A stretch of DNA of 64,000 nucleotides from Asterella californica. Taxonomy: Eukaryota > Streptophyta > Marchantiopsida > Marchantiales > Aytoniaceae. Under the pieces are notes generated by a model. That model made no database searches, was not told where the DNA came from, and worked only from the letters and a program-made list of their open reading frames with translations. The stretch's first letter is position 1. The number at the start of each line of letters is the position of its first letter. Positions 34,722 through 47,419 of this stretch are shown piece by piece. The stretch spans positions 26,138,001 through 26,202,000 of the forward strand of contig JAYKYS010000005.1 in NCBI GenBank assembly GCA_036924285.1, written 5' to 3'. Position numbers and translations under genes: made by a program.

Positions 34722-37700
34722 ATGGCCCGTGTACACGGAAGAGCACATGCGTTTGGGGAGAAAGTAAATTGGGGGATAGGAGATCGTCCTGAGTGGAGGC
34801 TTATATTTAAAGAAGGGTGGGAAAGGAAGCTTAGAATAGGTGGATATTACGCTGGACACGCAACTTTGAGCGCACTGAAAGAAGCTTTGTTCAAAGAAGC
34901 TATGACACAGCAGCTCCGCTCGGCTTCCTGCAGTCGTACATATGGCGGGGATGGTGTACAGCCATCGTCTTTGGCCCCATTGAGCATCAAAGAGTATGCT
35001 CACGTTGACGACGACGGCGAGAATGATGATGTTGACGAATTCTTAGAACATCACAAGCGCAGAAAGACGACTTTAGGTGCGTCTGAAGGCGAAGATGGTG
35101 TCCGGAGTGATCGGCATAAACTTGATGGCGGACGAAATAAGCCTTACACAACGAGAGTGGACAATCTCAGCACATCCCATTTCTCCTCGGAGACATATCC
35201 AGAATTTGGCGGCGAGGAGAATTCTCGTTCTCTATCTGGGAAACTAGCTAGGAATGTGCTAGCTATAATAAATCCTCATGAGTCCTACAGAGGGAGAGAG
35301 GGGAGTGCTTCGGGAGGACACAACGCTAACGACGGGGCAAGAAGCTCCTTGGGCGACAGGGGAGCGCCTGAAACTGTGGCCGACATGTTTGTATTAAAAT
35401 GCGCTGACCGGTTGGTCCCTATCACAAATTTACCAATCTGCATAGGCGGAAATGTAAGCGGAGGCATCGGTGACCAAGACATATTTTTGACCGGGAGATT
35501 TTGGGGCCGCACGAAGTCGTTTCCTGTGGACATGTGGAAGCTGCTGCTCAGTCCGGGATCCGAGCCATGTCTTATGGTTAAAACCACGAAAGGTGTTTGG
35601 TAAGCACTCCACTAAATCATATCATACCATTCCAGCTATAGGACCATAACATTTCGAAATTCCACTGAGCTGATTTTCACAGGTGAGCTTGACAGGGACA
35701 AACTTCCGGGAGTTGAGAAAGACAGAATGGACTAGAGTTGCTTACACTCAGTATTGGCGTCGTGTTAGTCAGACAGCTCTTTTCGACCTGTCGTTTGTTG
35801 ATAAGTCCGAGGCGAACCGGGGAAATGTGGTGCTGATTGTCTACTATTTGTAGGTTACGACTGCTGAAACCACAGGCGTGTTACTTGAAGACAATCAGCG
35901 ATGGCTACGTCCTTGCCCATTTTCTGGATTACGTGAAGAAAAATCCATCCGCCGCCGTGATGGAAGTAGAAGAATACCTAGCAAGAGAATGCAGGTACAC
36001 CTTTCAGAACGCTGTCATAAGTTGTAGTGTAACCAGATAGCTGCTTGGAATGATTGTTCGAGAAGAATACTATGTTGTTGTAGGAATTCTCTAGTGGTTG
36101 AAACACTCCGCCGCTCCGTGGTGGACTTATTCTTGTACGTAAGTGTTGATGTGCAATGCACTTCAGCTTCTGGATCAGTTTTATGAGAGGGTTTTTGTTG
36201 TCTGATGCATCACGACTGTAAGAATCGCTAGGTGGAATTTTATGTGAATGTAGCTTGTCGTTGGAAGAGTATAGGTTGATATTTCAGAACCTTTGGGAAG
36301 TTATGTGCTAAGTTGTTAGACCTGGGGTCAGGCCATCCTCTTTTCTTACGCACCGATTGTGTTTTCTACTAAGAGAAGCTTATTAGTCGGAGGGTGGATT
36401 CTCATGAGTAGTGTCTGGTGGTGAAATGCAGTATGTATGGACATGATCCTTCTTTGGAGAAACTGTCGAAACATCTTCGAGTCATTCGAAGCTTTGTAGA
36501 AGAGGATGAAGACCTGAAGAACGCGAGTGTAAGTGTCCTAGTGATCTGCTGGTCTCATGCATCTTTCGAAGTAGGATACCGTTCACGGTTCTCTCTTACT
36601 TTTGGTGGAGACCTTCCATCATCTTATGCAGTGCTGTGGACCGACCAATGAAGGGCGAACGAGTTGTTATCTTCCTTGTAGGTGTTGGTATGCAGCAGAT
36701 TTTACGGCCCTAGATTTCGTGCTGGCGAGATTGCCCTAGCACTGCATGTGTTTACTTTCGTTGTTCAAATCTGGATGAGTTTTTCGAAGAAAAGGCGGGC
36801 TGTCATTTTGCTATTGTTTAATCTGTGTATGGGTGACTACAGGTCCTGAGAGCAGTTTTCCCGAACCTTTTTACAAAGGTAACTCCTAGACTGATCCTGA
36901 AAATAGGTCGTAACCTAGAACAAAGATTAAGAACAAAAGTGTTACTTCTACTCTATTTTTAATTTTCCAGTTTCCATTACTATCAAATATGATGTGCGAG
37001 TGTTCCGGATGTCTCTCATTTGAAGATTTTTGTTCTACAGTCGGGTGACGCTCCCCCTAACGTCAGTATACGTGAGTCCTATGCAGAATTCCGCAGGGCT
37101 TAGAGGTGATTCATCTCAACAAAGTAGGCAAGTGTTGAGGTCTGTGCTCGGTCTGAACGGACCTAGAGCACAGGATGAAACAGGGATGGATGACAGGAGA
37201 GAAGACCGGATATGGGGGGGTGCATTATACGCGGATGACAGATTACTCGAGGAATATGTTCCAGAAGGAACTCCTGCGGATCAAGGAACGAAGAAGAAGA
37301 AGAGTATTGGAACTTGTGGTTTTGAATGGGTAGTAGGCGAGGACAAGAAGCTGAAGAGAAGTCGGACTCCAAAGCTTGACCACGAACGACATGGTAACGA
37401 AGATGCGAAGAAGGATAGAAGAAAATCAAGGTCGGCGGTCGGTGGTAGTCGATTGCAGGCTAAGGCTTCTAACATGGTTAGCGAAGTCGGAGCTTCAAAG
37501 TCCAAAGGGGAACGGAAGAGCTCACAACGAGCACAAAAGAAGACGAAAGAATTGGACGATCCGCCCGTTTGTGTCCTCTGTGATGATGGTGGCGACTTGC
37601 TAATGTAAGTTCAGTGACACCAAATAGCGTGTACGAATGGGCATGTTACTGACTAGTCGAAGTTTTTGTGTCAGCCTTTTCAGCTTGCTCAGTTTAATAC

Positions 37701-39068
37701 CTTTTCTGTTTATTGATCAGCTTTTATTGGTTGTGTCGCCAGCTGTGATGGTCCCTGCTCCCGCTACTTTCATTCGTTTCCAGGAACAGGATCCGAGTCC
37801 TTTTGTCAAACACTCGGCCTGTCAAGGAAGGAGACGAAGGTGATGTCCTCTCTCAGTTACCTCTATCGTACTTTTCGCGGTTACGTGAATAGTGCACTTC
37901 TCTTTACAAAGTTCATTCTCGAGATCAGAAACGTGAGAACGAGTCTGATCAGCGTGATTGGCGGGAACTCTTGCCATGATTCAGGCCGAACGTTGGTACT
38001 GCAAGAACTGTGAACAGAAACAACATCAGTGTTTTATATGCGGTGAATTGGGCTCGACCGACGCAGTACTCGGTCGGCCAGAGGTATGTGAAGTTCTCCC
38101 TCTCAAGAACTAAAGGTATCCGAGTGGATGGCCCAGCCAGTTTGATGATCCAGGTCGGCTGTTCGCTCTAGTCCGACTTCTTACTGGAGGTTGGTTAAAG
38201 AAGGTCCAAACATCCGTTAATCTGCCGAATATACTATGTCGCTTCCCGCAGGTCTACATGTGTGAAGTACCATCATGTAAACGCTTCTATCATGCTCACT
38301 GTGTTGCCGAGCTGGTGGACTTTCCGAATTGGCGAACCAAGGCTAACGGAATTCGGAACGGGACAGAGCGCCTCATTTGTCCCCGACATAAGTGTGATAC
38401 TTGCCGACTTACCGAGATGACTCCCGGACGCCTTGTCCAGTGTAGACGCTGCCCCAAAGCTTGGCACAGAGAGTGCTTTCAAAAGTATGTATGGGTAACT
38501 TGGAAGGAGTCGGACATACTTTACGAGTGGTACAATTATTCTGATGTATTTGGCACCGATTGGGAGCATTGGTAGGCTCTAAGATTTTGCATTGTTGACC
38601 TCTCTTGGTCCTATGACTAGAGGTCTATTGGAGGAAGGACTACTGTCTAATATTAATGGTCTGTTTCTCGCATTGCGTGTCGCAGCTATAGCCTGTCTGG
38701 TGAGCATCGGACAACAACTATCTGGAACCACGATCAGCAGGAATTCGTGTATTGCAGGTCTAATTCGGAACTTTTCCGACTCTGCTTATAGGCCTTGTGC
38801 CAAGTGGATATTGGACTGACTGTTAGGTGGACACTGGTAACTGAACATGATTTCTGTTGCAAATGTGTGCAGGCAGCACAAAGTGAATCCAACATTGATG
38901 ACTCCGGATCGAGACCACATACGCTTCCCAGGCGTTGCGGAGAACAATAAGATGAAGAAAAGTCGCGTCAAGTCCACAGGATTGGACGGAACTATCATAG
39001 AGCGTCAGTATTATGAAACCCTGCCTCCTACACCTTTAGCTGCAGAGATGGGACTCCTCAATCAATGA
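34722..39068 (+). CDS. EDM2-like: EDM2-like PHD-finger protein lacking the C-terminal domain
   Basis: My ten-exon model is 34722-35599, 35854-35994, 36432-36528, 36843-36878, 37087-37604, 37743-37839, 37985-38083, 38252-38484, 38686-38757 and 38873-39068. It has GT-AG junctions, an unbroken frame and 788 aa. Residues about 223-384 hold the EDM2 N-terminal domain (FVLKCADRLVPI, LLKPQACYLKTI, KNPSAAVMEVEEYL, NLFTK). A basic, low-complexity linker precedes the zinc-finger block (about 543-740): CVLCDDGGDLL, CDGPCSRYFHSF, WYCKNCEQKQHQCFIC, CEVPSCKRFYHAHC, CDTC, CRRCPKAWHREC, then LMTPDRDHIRFPG. Arabidopsis EDM2 is a nuclear regulator that works with ASI1/IBM2 and AIPP1 on transcripts with intronic heterochromatin. 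Here the protein ends about 50 residues after the fingers, where the family continues into a long methyltransferase-like region. The ATG has G at -3 and +4. Confidence 0.85.
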
Positions 39069-39920
39069 GGACGGTGTACAGATGGCACAAGTTGAGTATG
39101 TACAGTCTTCTGTCTTGAGCCAAGTCGACACCTGGCGCTTAAACCCCATCGACCATGTGAGCTTTATGTGTAGATAGGAGGCGATTTTGACCACTTCTGA
39201 TGGTCTTGTCCAGGGTTTACTGTACTCTAGCGCGGATACGAGGAATTTAGTCTGCTCGCAGAGGTTATAGCACTAGCAGTTTTTCGAGTTTTCCTGCCGG
39301 CACTGACTAGCGACAACTGCGCAGCAGCATCACATTTGTAGAGTTCTTTTCTTATCAATCTAGCTAGCTGACAGCAAGCCCAAATTATTTACGAGTCTCG
39401 TTCAGTTTTGGTCATCCGCGCGCCGCAAAATAGTTGGTCCCATTCGTGTATTTGTGACATTTTCTGAGTGGACCATAAGTTTACTCGGACAAGGTGCCAT
39501 TTACCAACCACCCAAGTATCTGCCACGTTAGTTCAAGTAGTTGTCCTGAAAGACATCCGCACCTGCTTACAGGAAAGGGGACGAGACGAGTGTATCTAAC
39601 GGCGTAGTGGGTGATATGTTCAAGACTAGGAAGATTTTCATGTTTCTTCGGAAATGAGTTGTGGAGGAGGGTTATTGGCTTACTGGACCTTCTATTGTAA
39701 GATGAAGACGCGAGTGTAGGCTTTCTATCTCAGTCATCTCTCTAGGGCAATAGATGGAATGCTTGCTCATTATTTCACTGAAAGTTCCGAGGAAAGGAGT
39801 CTCCACGACAAGATACATGCCGCCAGCGATGTACATTGCCTCGTTATAGTCGCTCGGCGTTATATTAGGCCAGTAAATGACGTCAGCTTCACCGAGGGAC
39901 TTGTTACCTGGCACTTAGAA
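39069..39920. other. flank just after the EDM2-like stop, no gene seen
   Basis: I looked here for the missing methyltransferase-like exons of EDM2 (a C-C-G-S-N-D type motif, a G-L-N-P-P-F-G type motif) and found none in either strand. The frames at 39672-39974 are unrecognised. Confidence 0.5.
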
Positions 39921-39922
39921 AA

Positions 39923-40056
39923 AGATGCGACAGTGGAAGAAGTCAGTAGGGTTGATATGTACCTACATATTTGACAATGTATTGTCCAAAGATGCCGCAG
40001 TGGAAGAAGTCAGTAGGTTAGATATGTAACTCCAAATTTGGCAATGTATTCTTTCT
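39923..40056. repeat. 67-bp tandem duplication
   Basis: Copies start at 39923 and 39990 with AGATGC, then CAGTGGAAGAAGTCAGTAGG, and end in GGCAATGTATT or GACAATGTATT. They differ at several sites, so the duplication is older than the 105-bp array. Confidence 0.85.
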
Positions 40057-40059
40057 TCC

Positions 40060-43000
40060 CAGGCTCTGGAACCGACTGGATAATTCTGTGCTGATGTTCT
40101 TCCTCAGGGTCAGTTTTTGCGTGTTACCTTGAGTATCTGAGGATGAGTTCCTAAACCCTGTTCGATGCACGAGGGTGAATATGATGCTCTCCTGGTGCTC
40201 TTTTAGACCTAGTTTTCTCTTCTGCATTAGAAACGACTTAAGTACGGATGCCCGCCCTAGTTGTTGCAATTCCATTCCAGGCAGTACCATCTCCGGCTAT
40301 GTGATTTGAGCTACACATTCCCGTCGGTCCGTCCCTTGGGTTATAAACACTCGCAAACATTATCCTTAAAGTTAGCGCACATTTCACACCCGTTTCGCAA
40401 CTGCTATACTCATGAACGGACAGACTGGAAATGTTTGACGTTGTATTCCTCGTGGCTACAGGAAGCCTTAAAGAAGTAAAGGGACTAATGTGTCTAGAAA
40501 CCTGATTTCGTATTCCTCTTGATTACAGGAATACGAAGTTAGACCGAGTTACGAGTAGTTTGATGAAGGTCTGGTTCGGCGTTGCCTATCTTCTACTGGG
40601 AGACGAAGAAGCTTGGGTCCTCTTGCTTACCTAAACCATGCAGAGGATGGACTGCAATGACTTCACGTTTGCATAGAGAGCTGGAGAGAGACGCAGACAG
40701 CACGCGGAAGCAATGTACGGGTGATCACGGAAATTGTAGTAAGGATTATCAACCAGCGGAAGTCATCATTTGAAAGGTTATCCCGCATGTACAGTTTATG
40801 ATCTGTGGACACTATGGAGTAGATTTGGCCACTTCATTCTTAGTGAATACGGAGCTAATTCTCATGGTAGGAATTGAAAGAGCTGTGGAGTTGTCTCTTT
40901 CATGTTGAGATCTTCATACTCAAGATCGGACAGAGACAGAGACGCGGAAAACAGAATTTTAGTAAATTTGCACTAGGTTGTGAACGTTACGAATAAAATT
41001 TAAACTTTAAGTCAAGAATTCGAATCAAGATTGGAACATTGGATTAAGACATAAAAATCTATCCCAGGACGAATCTAGACTAGCACTGACTTAAAGACGC
41101 AAGTTTGAAAACAGACCAAAACATAAATTTGAGGGTCCGAGGGGCGAGACGTGGGTCCAAACCATAGGATCCAAGTTTGACGTTGGATCACGATTTCTCA
41201 AAAAATTTTATGTGATGTCAATTTAGCACTTCGGCTAGGTTGATCAAGTGCGGAGCGGTTAATCTCGATAAGATTATTAGGACAAGTTCTTGCAATAGTT
41301 CATTGGGGGTATGTTTCGCAAGTAAAACTTGGAGACTTTAGTTTTTCGAGTTGAGTTTTCAAGTTCCTGGTTATGATGGATAATCTTGGTGAGCGTAATT
41401 TGGATTTGATACAACTTTAGTGTTTGTTTAGTGTCAATTAGCATGGTAGAGTGAGTACATATCATTTTTTACTTGAGGAATTGAATTCTCGAGGTCTGAC
41501 TAAGAGCTTTCAAGTCACGGATTTCTACCGATGGTATCTCTGAAATTTACAAATCGTTGGTATCTTTGATTTGCATATGTGCGCGTGCGAGGAGTAGTTC
41601 TTTTGAATGGTGTGGTTGATCGTTGTGTCATTAGTATTGTTTAGATCTGTTCTTGTTCTTGGTCAAATTGACAGTGAATTAGTGCGGAAGCGTTGTTGAA
41701 ATTTCTTGTGATAAGTTTTGGAAATCAATTTGAAGTCGACAGAAGTGCATCAATGGATGTCGAGTAGACGTGGATCATTAATTTTTGGTGTTGAGGAGTG
41801 CAGTAGATGCATGTTGAGAAGACGGTTCTAACGCATCAAAAATCGTTCGGTTTGATAAAAGATTGAAAGAGTTATAAAAAAAAGAAGGTCATGTGTGACC
41901 AAAAATATGATGTAACCTCGCTTGCGAGTGTCAATTTGACAAATTTTGACCTTGTGGAGTGTGTTTTTAATCTCTGAAGTTGTTATTCAAGAGTGTGTTT
42001 CTTTCTTGCGCTTCTTTCTGTTTAGTTTAGCTCGAGTTTTTACTCTACTCCAAGCGAAGAGTGAGCGAGTTTGGCATGATGAAGTGAGTACATATCGTTT
42101 ATTATGTGTATGATATCATCCATGTGTTTTGTGTATGTGTGACATATCTCTGACAACGATATATGTTATGTAACATTGTGTATGTGCACGACATGTAAGT
42201 GTTAGAGCTTTAAGTGTTGGAGCTCCAGTGATGTTTTGGATCGTGGACGGAGCTTTACGTAAGATCTCGAAGTAAATAATATATCATTCGAAAAGTCTAG
42301 GCGAGAGCTTTCCAATGATATGTAGAACTCCTTGAACTTACCTCGAAGTTGAGAATTATGACCAATCTCGTGATCAAGTTGTGATATCATTTTCAAGGAC
42401 CAAAGAGGAGGACGAGATCACCGATCCCCATAAGTATATATGGAAGGGTTCCATGCCTGGGTGGAGCAAGATAAGTCATCCAATCTTAGAGTTCGGCGAA
42501 TGGACTCTGGAGGCATGAGGTGATGACTGAGTCAGTACTAAAACGCGTTCTGATCTAAACTTGGACGTCTGGACTTACAAATAATCCAAGGGTTAGGGCA
42601 TGACTAGGGAACGAGACGGCGAGTTAGATCATCGTTCGAGAACCTAGACTTAGACGGACATCTCGATCGATTGGACCGCTAGGTGTGTTGGAGATATCAT
42701 TTAAGACCTTGGATTTTATGGGAAGTTCGCCCCAAGTCATGTTGAGACTTGCTTTGGGATCGACCTAGTCAGGTCTAGGTAGAGACTTAAAGAATGTTGA
42801 GCTTGAAATTTAGGAAGATGATCCGGCTCCGATCCGGACCAAACAAAATTAAGATAAGTGATGCATGAACGTTAACATGTGATTGTGGTTTGCATGTTAA
42901 CGTTATGAGTTTCGTGAACTATTGAACAAGAGTTTTTGCTGGCGCAACAAGACGATAAATGCATGAAATCCATGACTGTCATAGATGTTGACTGGCACAT

Positions 43001-43400
43001 TTCCGTTCGTGCATGACTACGGTTGAGGTGTCAATATTGACTACAATCGCAATCATATCACGGTGGAATCCATATAATTACAATTTGAACACGGTGGAAG
43101 TTGTACCATATAAATGGTAATCAAAATGCAAAGTGGGTGACCATGGTGAAAGACTATTTCTCAACTTTAAAACTAAAAACTGGAACCAACGGACCATACT
43201 GCAGTCACCCAACTTCAAAACTTATTGACGTATTTTGGTCGCAGGTAGGCAATCGGTCTTGCCTGATTGGAGGATAATGATAGACGATAAGTTTGTCGGT
43301 ATCTAGACGGAATAGTTTTCTTACTCGCACTTAGGTACGTAAATTACAAAGTTCTTGTCGATCCGAAGCGAAACTGATTTACTATGTTAGATTTCAAATT
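40060..43400. other. intergenic, no gene recognised
   Basis: Frames are short and motif-free. The composition shifts back towards AT after about 41 kb. I identified no repeats or RNA genes. Confidence 0.45.
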
Positions 43401-43422
43401 TGTAATTGCACGCCGCCGGACG

Positions 43423-43465
43423 GACTGCGTGGTGCGCCGATTCTTCTGTCGCACACCACGTAGTC
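43423..43465. repeat. imperfect GC-rich hairpin
   Basis: GACTGCGTGGTGCGCCGA, an eight-base loop region, then TCGCACACCACGTAGTC, which pairs with it apart from a mismatch and a one-base bulge. The GC-rich arms stand out in AT-rich sequence. Confidence 0.6.
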
Positions 43466-43499
43466 GCCACTAAGACGTGCATTTACCCCACTTAGCGTG

Positions 43500-46400
43500 T
43501 ACACCCCAGTAAATAAGACAGTTCGAGGTCATTTCGTCAACTTTTACCACCTTCGATGTTTCTATAGATCAAAGAAGGTACGTTCTGTCTTCTTTAGTTG
43601 TAGTATTAATTACATTATCATGATCTTTTGCATGATGTTAAACGTTTAATTTAAATAAACTTCTAGCTGATTTAGTTTTGGAGTTTCTTTCCGAGGAGAG
43701 CTCTACAAGTCTAGCGCTAACAAAGCCCAAGATAAACAGTCTTAAGATAGTCGTTACCAATAATCGATTTCATCGTCAAAGGAGGAAAAGGTCGAAGTTG
43801 TGTGAAAAAGTTCGACCTTCAACCACAAAAGTAGCGGTAAAAGTCTTTGGGCTTTCCAACGTCTCTCTTCCTCGAGTTTACAGTCTTGGAGCACAGGACA
43901 AAAACCGGTAATAGTTCTCATTCAGTAATGATAGAACCCCAAGCATGAATCCAGATGTAAACAAAAACTGTTCAATATATAATGATTTTACGGTATATTA
44001 TAGCTATATTCTGTTATTTGCTCAATTTATGGAATCTGAAATTGTTTACTGGAGGAAGAAGAATATTCCCTTTAGTAAAAGGGAGAAAAGAGAGAACATT
44101 CCTCCTTTATTCCGCTACTTGCAGTCTAAGGGTGAGTCAGAGAAAGCAGACTGGTGGGATGGGAGCCGGAGATCTAGTTCAAGTTCGACATCTTGGACCG
44201 TTGTAGTTACTTAGATCTTATGGATCATTCGATGGTCCTGATCTCTCGGGATACAGTAATCCACACTTAGCAATTTTACTTTAAATCTTTATTTCTCATT
44301 ACTGGTCCTCATGGAATATATTTGCTAGTGTTTATTTAGTTATTTATTATTTTTAGTTATTTCTTAGGCCTGTGGTTGGAGAATAGTTTTCATCGAACTT
44401 GCCTTATTAAGTCAAAAGAGAATTGAGATTGAGGATTCGATATATCTAGCTAGAGCAATAATATAAAGGAAGTCTCAAAATAAACAATATTATTGAATAT
44501 TATCTGTCATCACATCAGAGAAACAGAAAACCAGTTAATTTTATAAAAGATACTCATTGTTAGTCCAAGAAACTCTGTGAATGAAATAGAACATCATGCT
44601 CGGATAAAGATCAAGAAGAATTTATTTAGACGATGTGTGATGTGACACATTCGCTACACGTCATCTTATGTATTTTCAATATTTAGATATTATCTAGTTA
44701 GTTTACCGTTGTAATCTTCTTTTATCCCTTTTTGAAGAATCATTTTAGGCAGTAAAGACATTAACTCTTCTCACATCTACCAGTGCAAGAATAGAGCTTA
44801 TACATCAATTTATACATATCAAAATTCGCTCAACTAATGAATAAATAAGCATTCCTGACCCCCGTTGGGGAACTTTTGCTGTTTTCTTTTCTTGGAATTT
44901 CTAGGTGTTACTTGGAAATTATGTGTTAAATTGTTACTAAAAACTAAATTTATTTATAACTGTTAAATGATAATAGGATCTGGAGTGGCAGACAAATACA
45001 GAGATAACCCATAAACCAAGTGGGATTAAAAGTAGTTCCTGCAAAAATTATAAACGCGAGAGTTTATTATAAAAAATGTATTAATTTATCCACATATTAA
45101 TTTATTGCCTAACTTTTCTTGACAGAAGGATTAGATAATAAATTAAGCTCACTGTAATTTTCCATCATCAGGTGAATTGGCATGATATAGCTTGGATCAG
45201 TTACTTATGGAGAACTTCTTGACAACAAAAGCCTTTGCAGGCCAACTTATTCTGCAAGGGAGAGAACACTTTCAGTCGTATAAAAAATGAACTTGAGCAA
45301 TGCAAAACATCATTCTATCATGATAATAATAATTTTTATATAGATGTAAGATAGTTCTCTCTGATATACAATTCATGTTGATATCCGAATTCTTATTCTC
45401 GAGATTGTGTGCAATGTTTATCGGGGATGGTATGTAGAAAAGAAGATTGGATTTGTGGAAAGTTTGATGCAGACAACATGATACAACGAAAACATCGCTA
45501 CATTTCAAAACAACAACACACATTTTGCTGAAGATCTGAAAAAATTATAAGACGACTTGGAAAACTATCGAGAATCAAAGAAATTGTTACCTTTTTGAGT
45601 TATGAATTACTTGAATGTTGTCTTCTAGATTGCGGTACTTGTGATAGTAATATGTACAAGTTGACAAAAAAGTAGCAAATTTTAAGTCATATTGTCAAAG
45701 TGACTCTTGTGAGCTCGTTGTGTAGAAATACAAAGCATTCATAGCCATTTGGAGACGACATTCAAGCCATTCATAGCTTGAACGTTTGGAACAGTCTTTT
45801 TGTAATCCATTTCAGACAAGTAAAGCTACGCTAAATGTACTTTAACTATGCATTATCTTTTGATCAACAGATAAAAACAGAATATCAAGGTTAAATTAAT
45901 TGGTTGTCTATAATAACGATACATTATTTGGATGATGTCACGATCGATAGAGGAAAAATACTTTCACGATTCCTGACAAAATTTCCCTTGTACTTGTGTA
46001 TAACATTTTGAAGCTCATGATTAGCTGCATGATCTCCTATTTCCTAGTGACTTCAAAGATACCCTCATCTGGATAATTACTTTGTGTGCGTAGTTGAGTG
46101 ACAAGTTGTCTTGTGTACTTGCAGAATTTACCTCCTTCATACTATTTGCAACTAACTACAAGAAGAACTGTTTCCCAAGGTTATGCAATGTTCTTGATGT
46201 TTTATCACTACCATCACCTTGCCATCCGCTTGCACTGAAGAGACCTAATATCGTTATCTCCCATCTTTTGATCCACAAATCTTTTGTTTTGGAAATTCAT
46301 CAACAAATCACAAGGTTGAACCAGGTGGGTAGAATTCCATGGAAATTGTTTTTGCACTGTTTTGATCCGGGACAAACTTGTTGTAATCTCTAGTTAGATA

Positions 46401-47020
46401 GTTAGATAGACAGAGATAGTTATCAAGACAGTGCATCTTCATTCATCTATTACTGTTTAGCACATTCTTTCTCCACATCGGACCGTACAACTTGTAGTTA
46501 TGAATTATGTTCGAGTGGTACGATGAAAATCAGAGAGAAATGTTTCTGATCAAATAGCTACACTCTCAATTATTAAGAATCAAGAAAGGAGTGCCAATAT
46601 TGTGGTGTACTCCTCTAGTCACCTTCATCATCATGGTTATCCCTAAGCTACTCAAAATGAGGTCTTCATATTTCAAAAGCGATATCTTGTGATGCACAAT
46701 TCTCATCAATAAGAGAAACATTTGACTAACATTATTCTAAACTTGTTATAGTGGCATTGCAAAAGTATACTCCTGCTTTTTGTTGAGTTATAGGGTGATT
46801 TCGTCCTTTAGTTGTAAAAGCGTTATAGTAATTTCCATGTAAAAGTCTGTATAAGTTATTTATTTGCAGATTTTGCATAGCACGTCTAGAGATAGTATAT
46901 AAATTTAGGTCAATTGACATATATAGTTTGTGCACGTGAGAACGTGTAAATATTCTGAATTCTTTTTACAAGTTCTACTTTCCTTACATGATCTTACATC
47001 GATGCTTATAGCTTCTATCT
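43500..47020. other. AT-rich intergenic sequence, no gene recognised
   Basis: Several frames of 75-100 codons (for example 43678-43911 and 46094-46393) lack recognisable domains. The stretch contains one hairpin module at 45097-45146 that also occurs at 61.8-62.5 kb. Confidence 0.4.
45097..45146. repeat. hairpin module, copy 1 of 4
   Basis: TTAATTTATTGCCTAA, then TTTTCT, a short loop, AGAAGG, then TTAGATAATAAATTAA. The outer and inner arms both pair. The same layout occurs at 61807, 62072 and 62427. The sequence about 25 bp downstream also matches one of the other copies (AGGTGAATT). Confidence 0.65.
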
Positions 47021-47029
47021 TTATCTTGT

Positions 47030-47109
47030 AAATTTTGCTACTACTAGAAGAACTTCTTTTTACTCGACACCTCTGTTTTATCTTGTAAATTTCACGACTA
47101 GTAGAAGAA
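47030..47109. repeat. short direct repeat, two diverged copies
   Basis: TTTATCTTGTAAATTT followed by CTAGWAGAAGAAC-like sequence occurs at 47030 and again at 47077, a step of about 47 bp with small indels. Confidence 0.6.
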
Positions 47110-47419
47110 CTCAAATACATACATGCATAACATTTTATACACATACGCATGTATTATATTATATACACAATTTATTACACAAAGACTTAGTCTTTTTTCT
47201 CTTACTCTTTTTGAACACAGAGTTCATTTGTACACGCTCTGATTTTTCTGTACGCGTATTTATTATATTATTATACTCTATATACTTCCCCCGAATATGG
47301 CCTGAACGGGGAAGAAACAGATTTCGAAATTTCTGCAGTTTATTATGTATTAATATTTATATATGGAGGAAAATCCGTGGGTTTCTTTTCTTCTTTATGT
47401 ACTTCTGGAAGCCGAGGCT

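Noticed and set aside
35690..35850. Open stretch in intron 1 of the EDM2-like gene that reads like protein (TEWTRVAYTQYWRR)
   Set aside because: Phase-correct splicing from 35599 to 35854 gives GVW-LRLLKPQACYLK, which follows EDM2. Including this stretch breaks the frame and the homology.
36682..36770. Possible extra exon reading VLVCSRFYGPRF after exon 3 of the EDM2-like gene
   Set aside because: Exon 3 joined to 36843-36878 gives the expected EDM2 order and frame, and no good donor ends this stretch.
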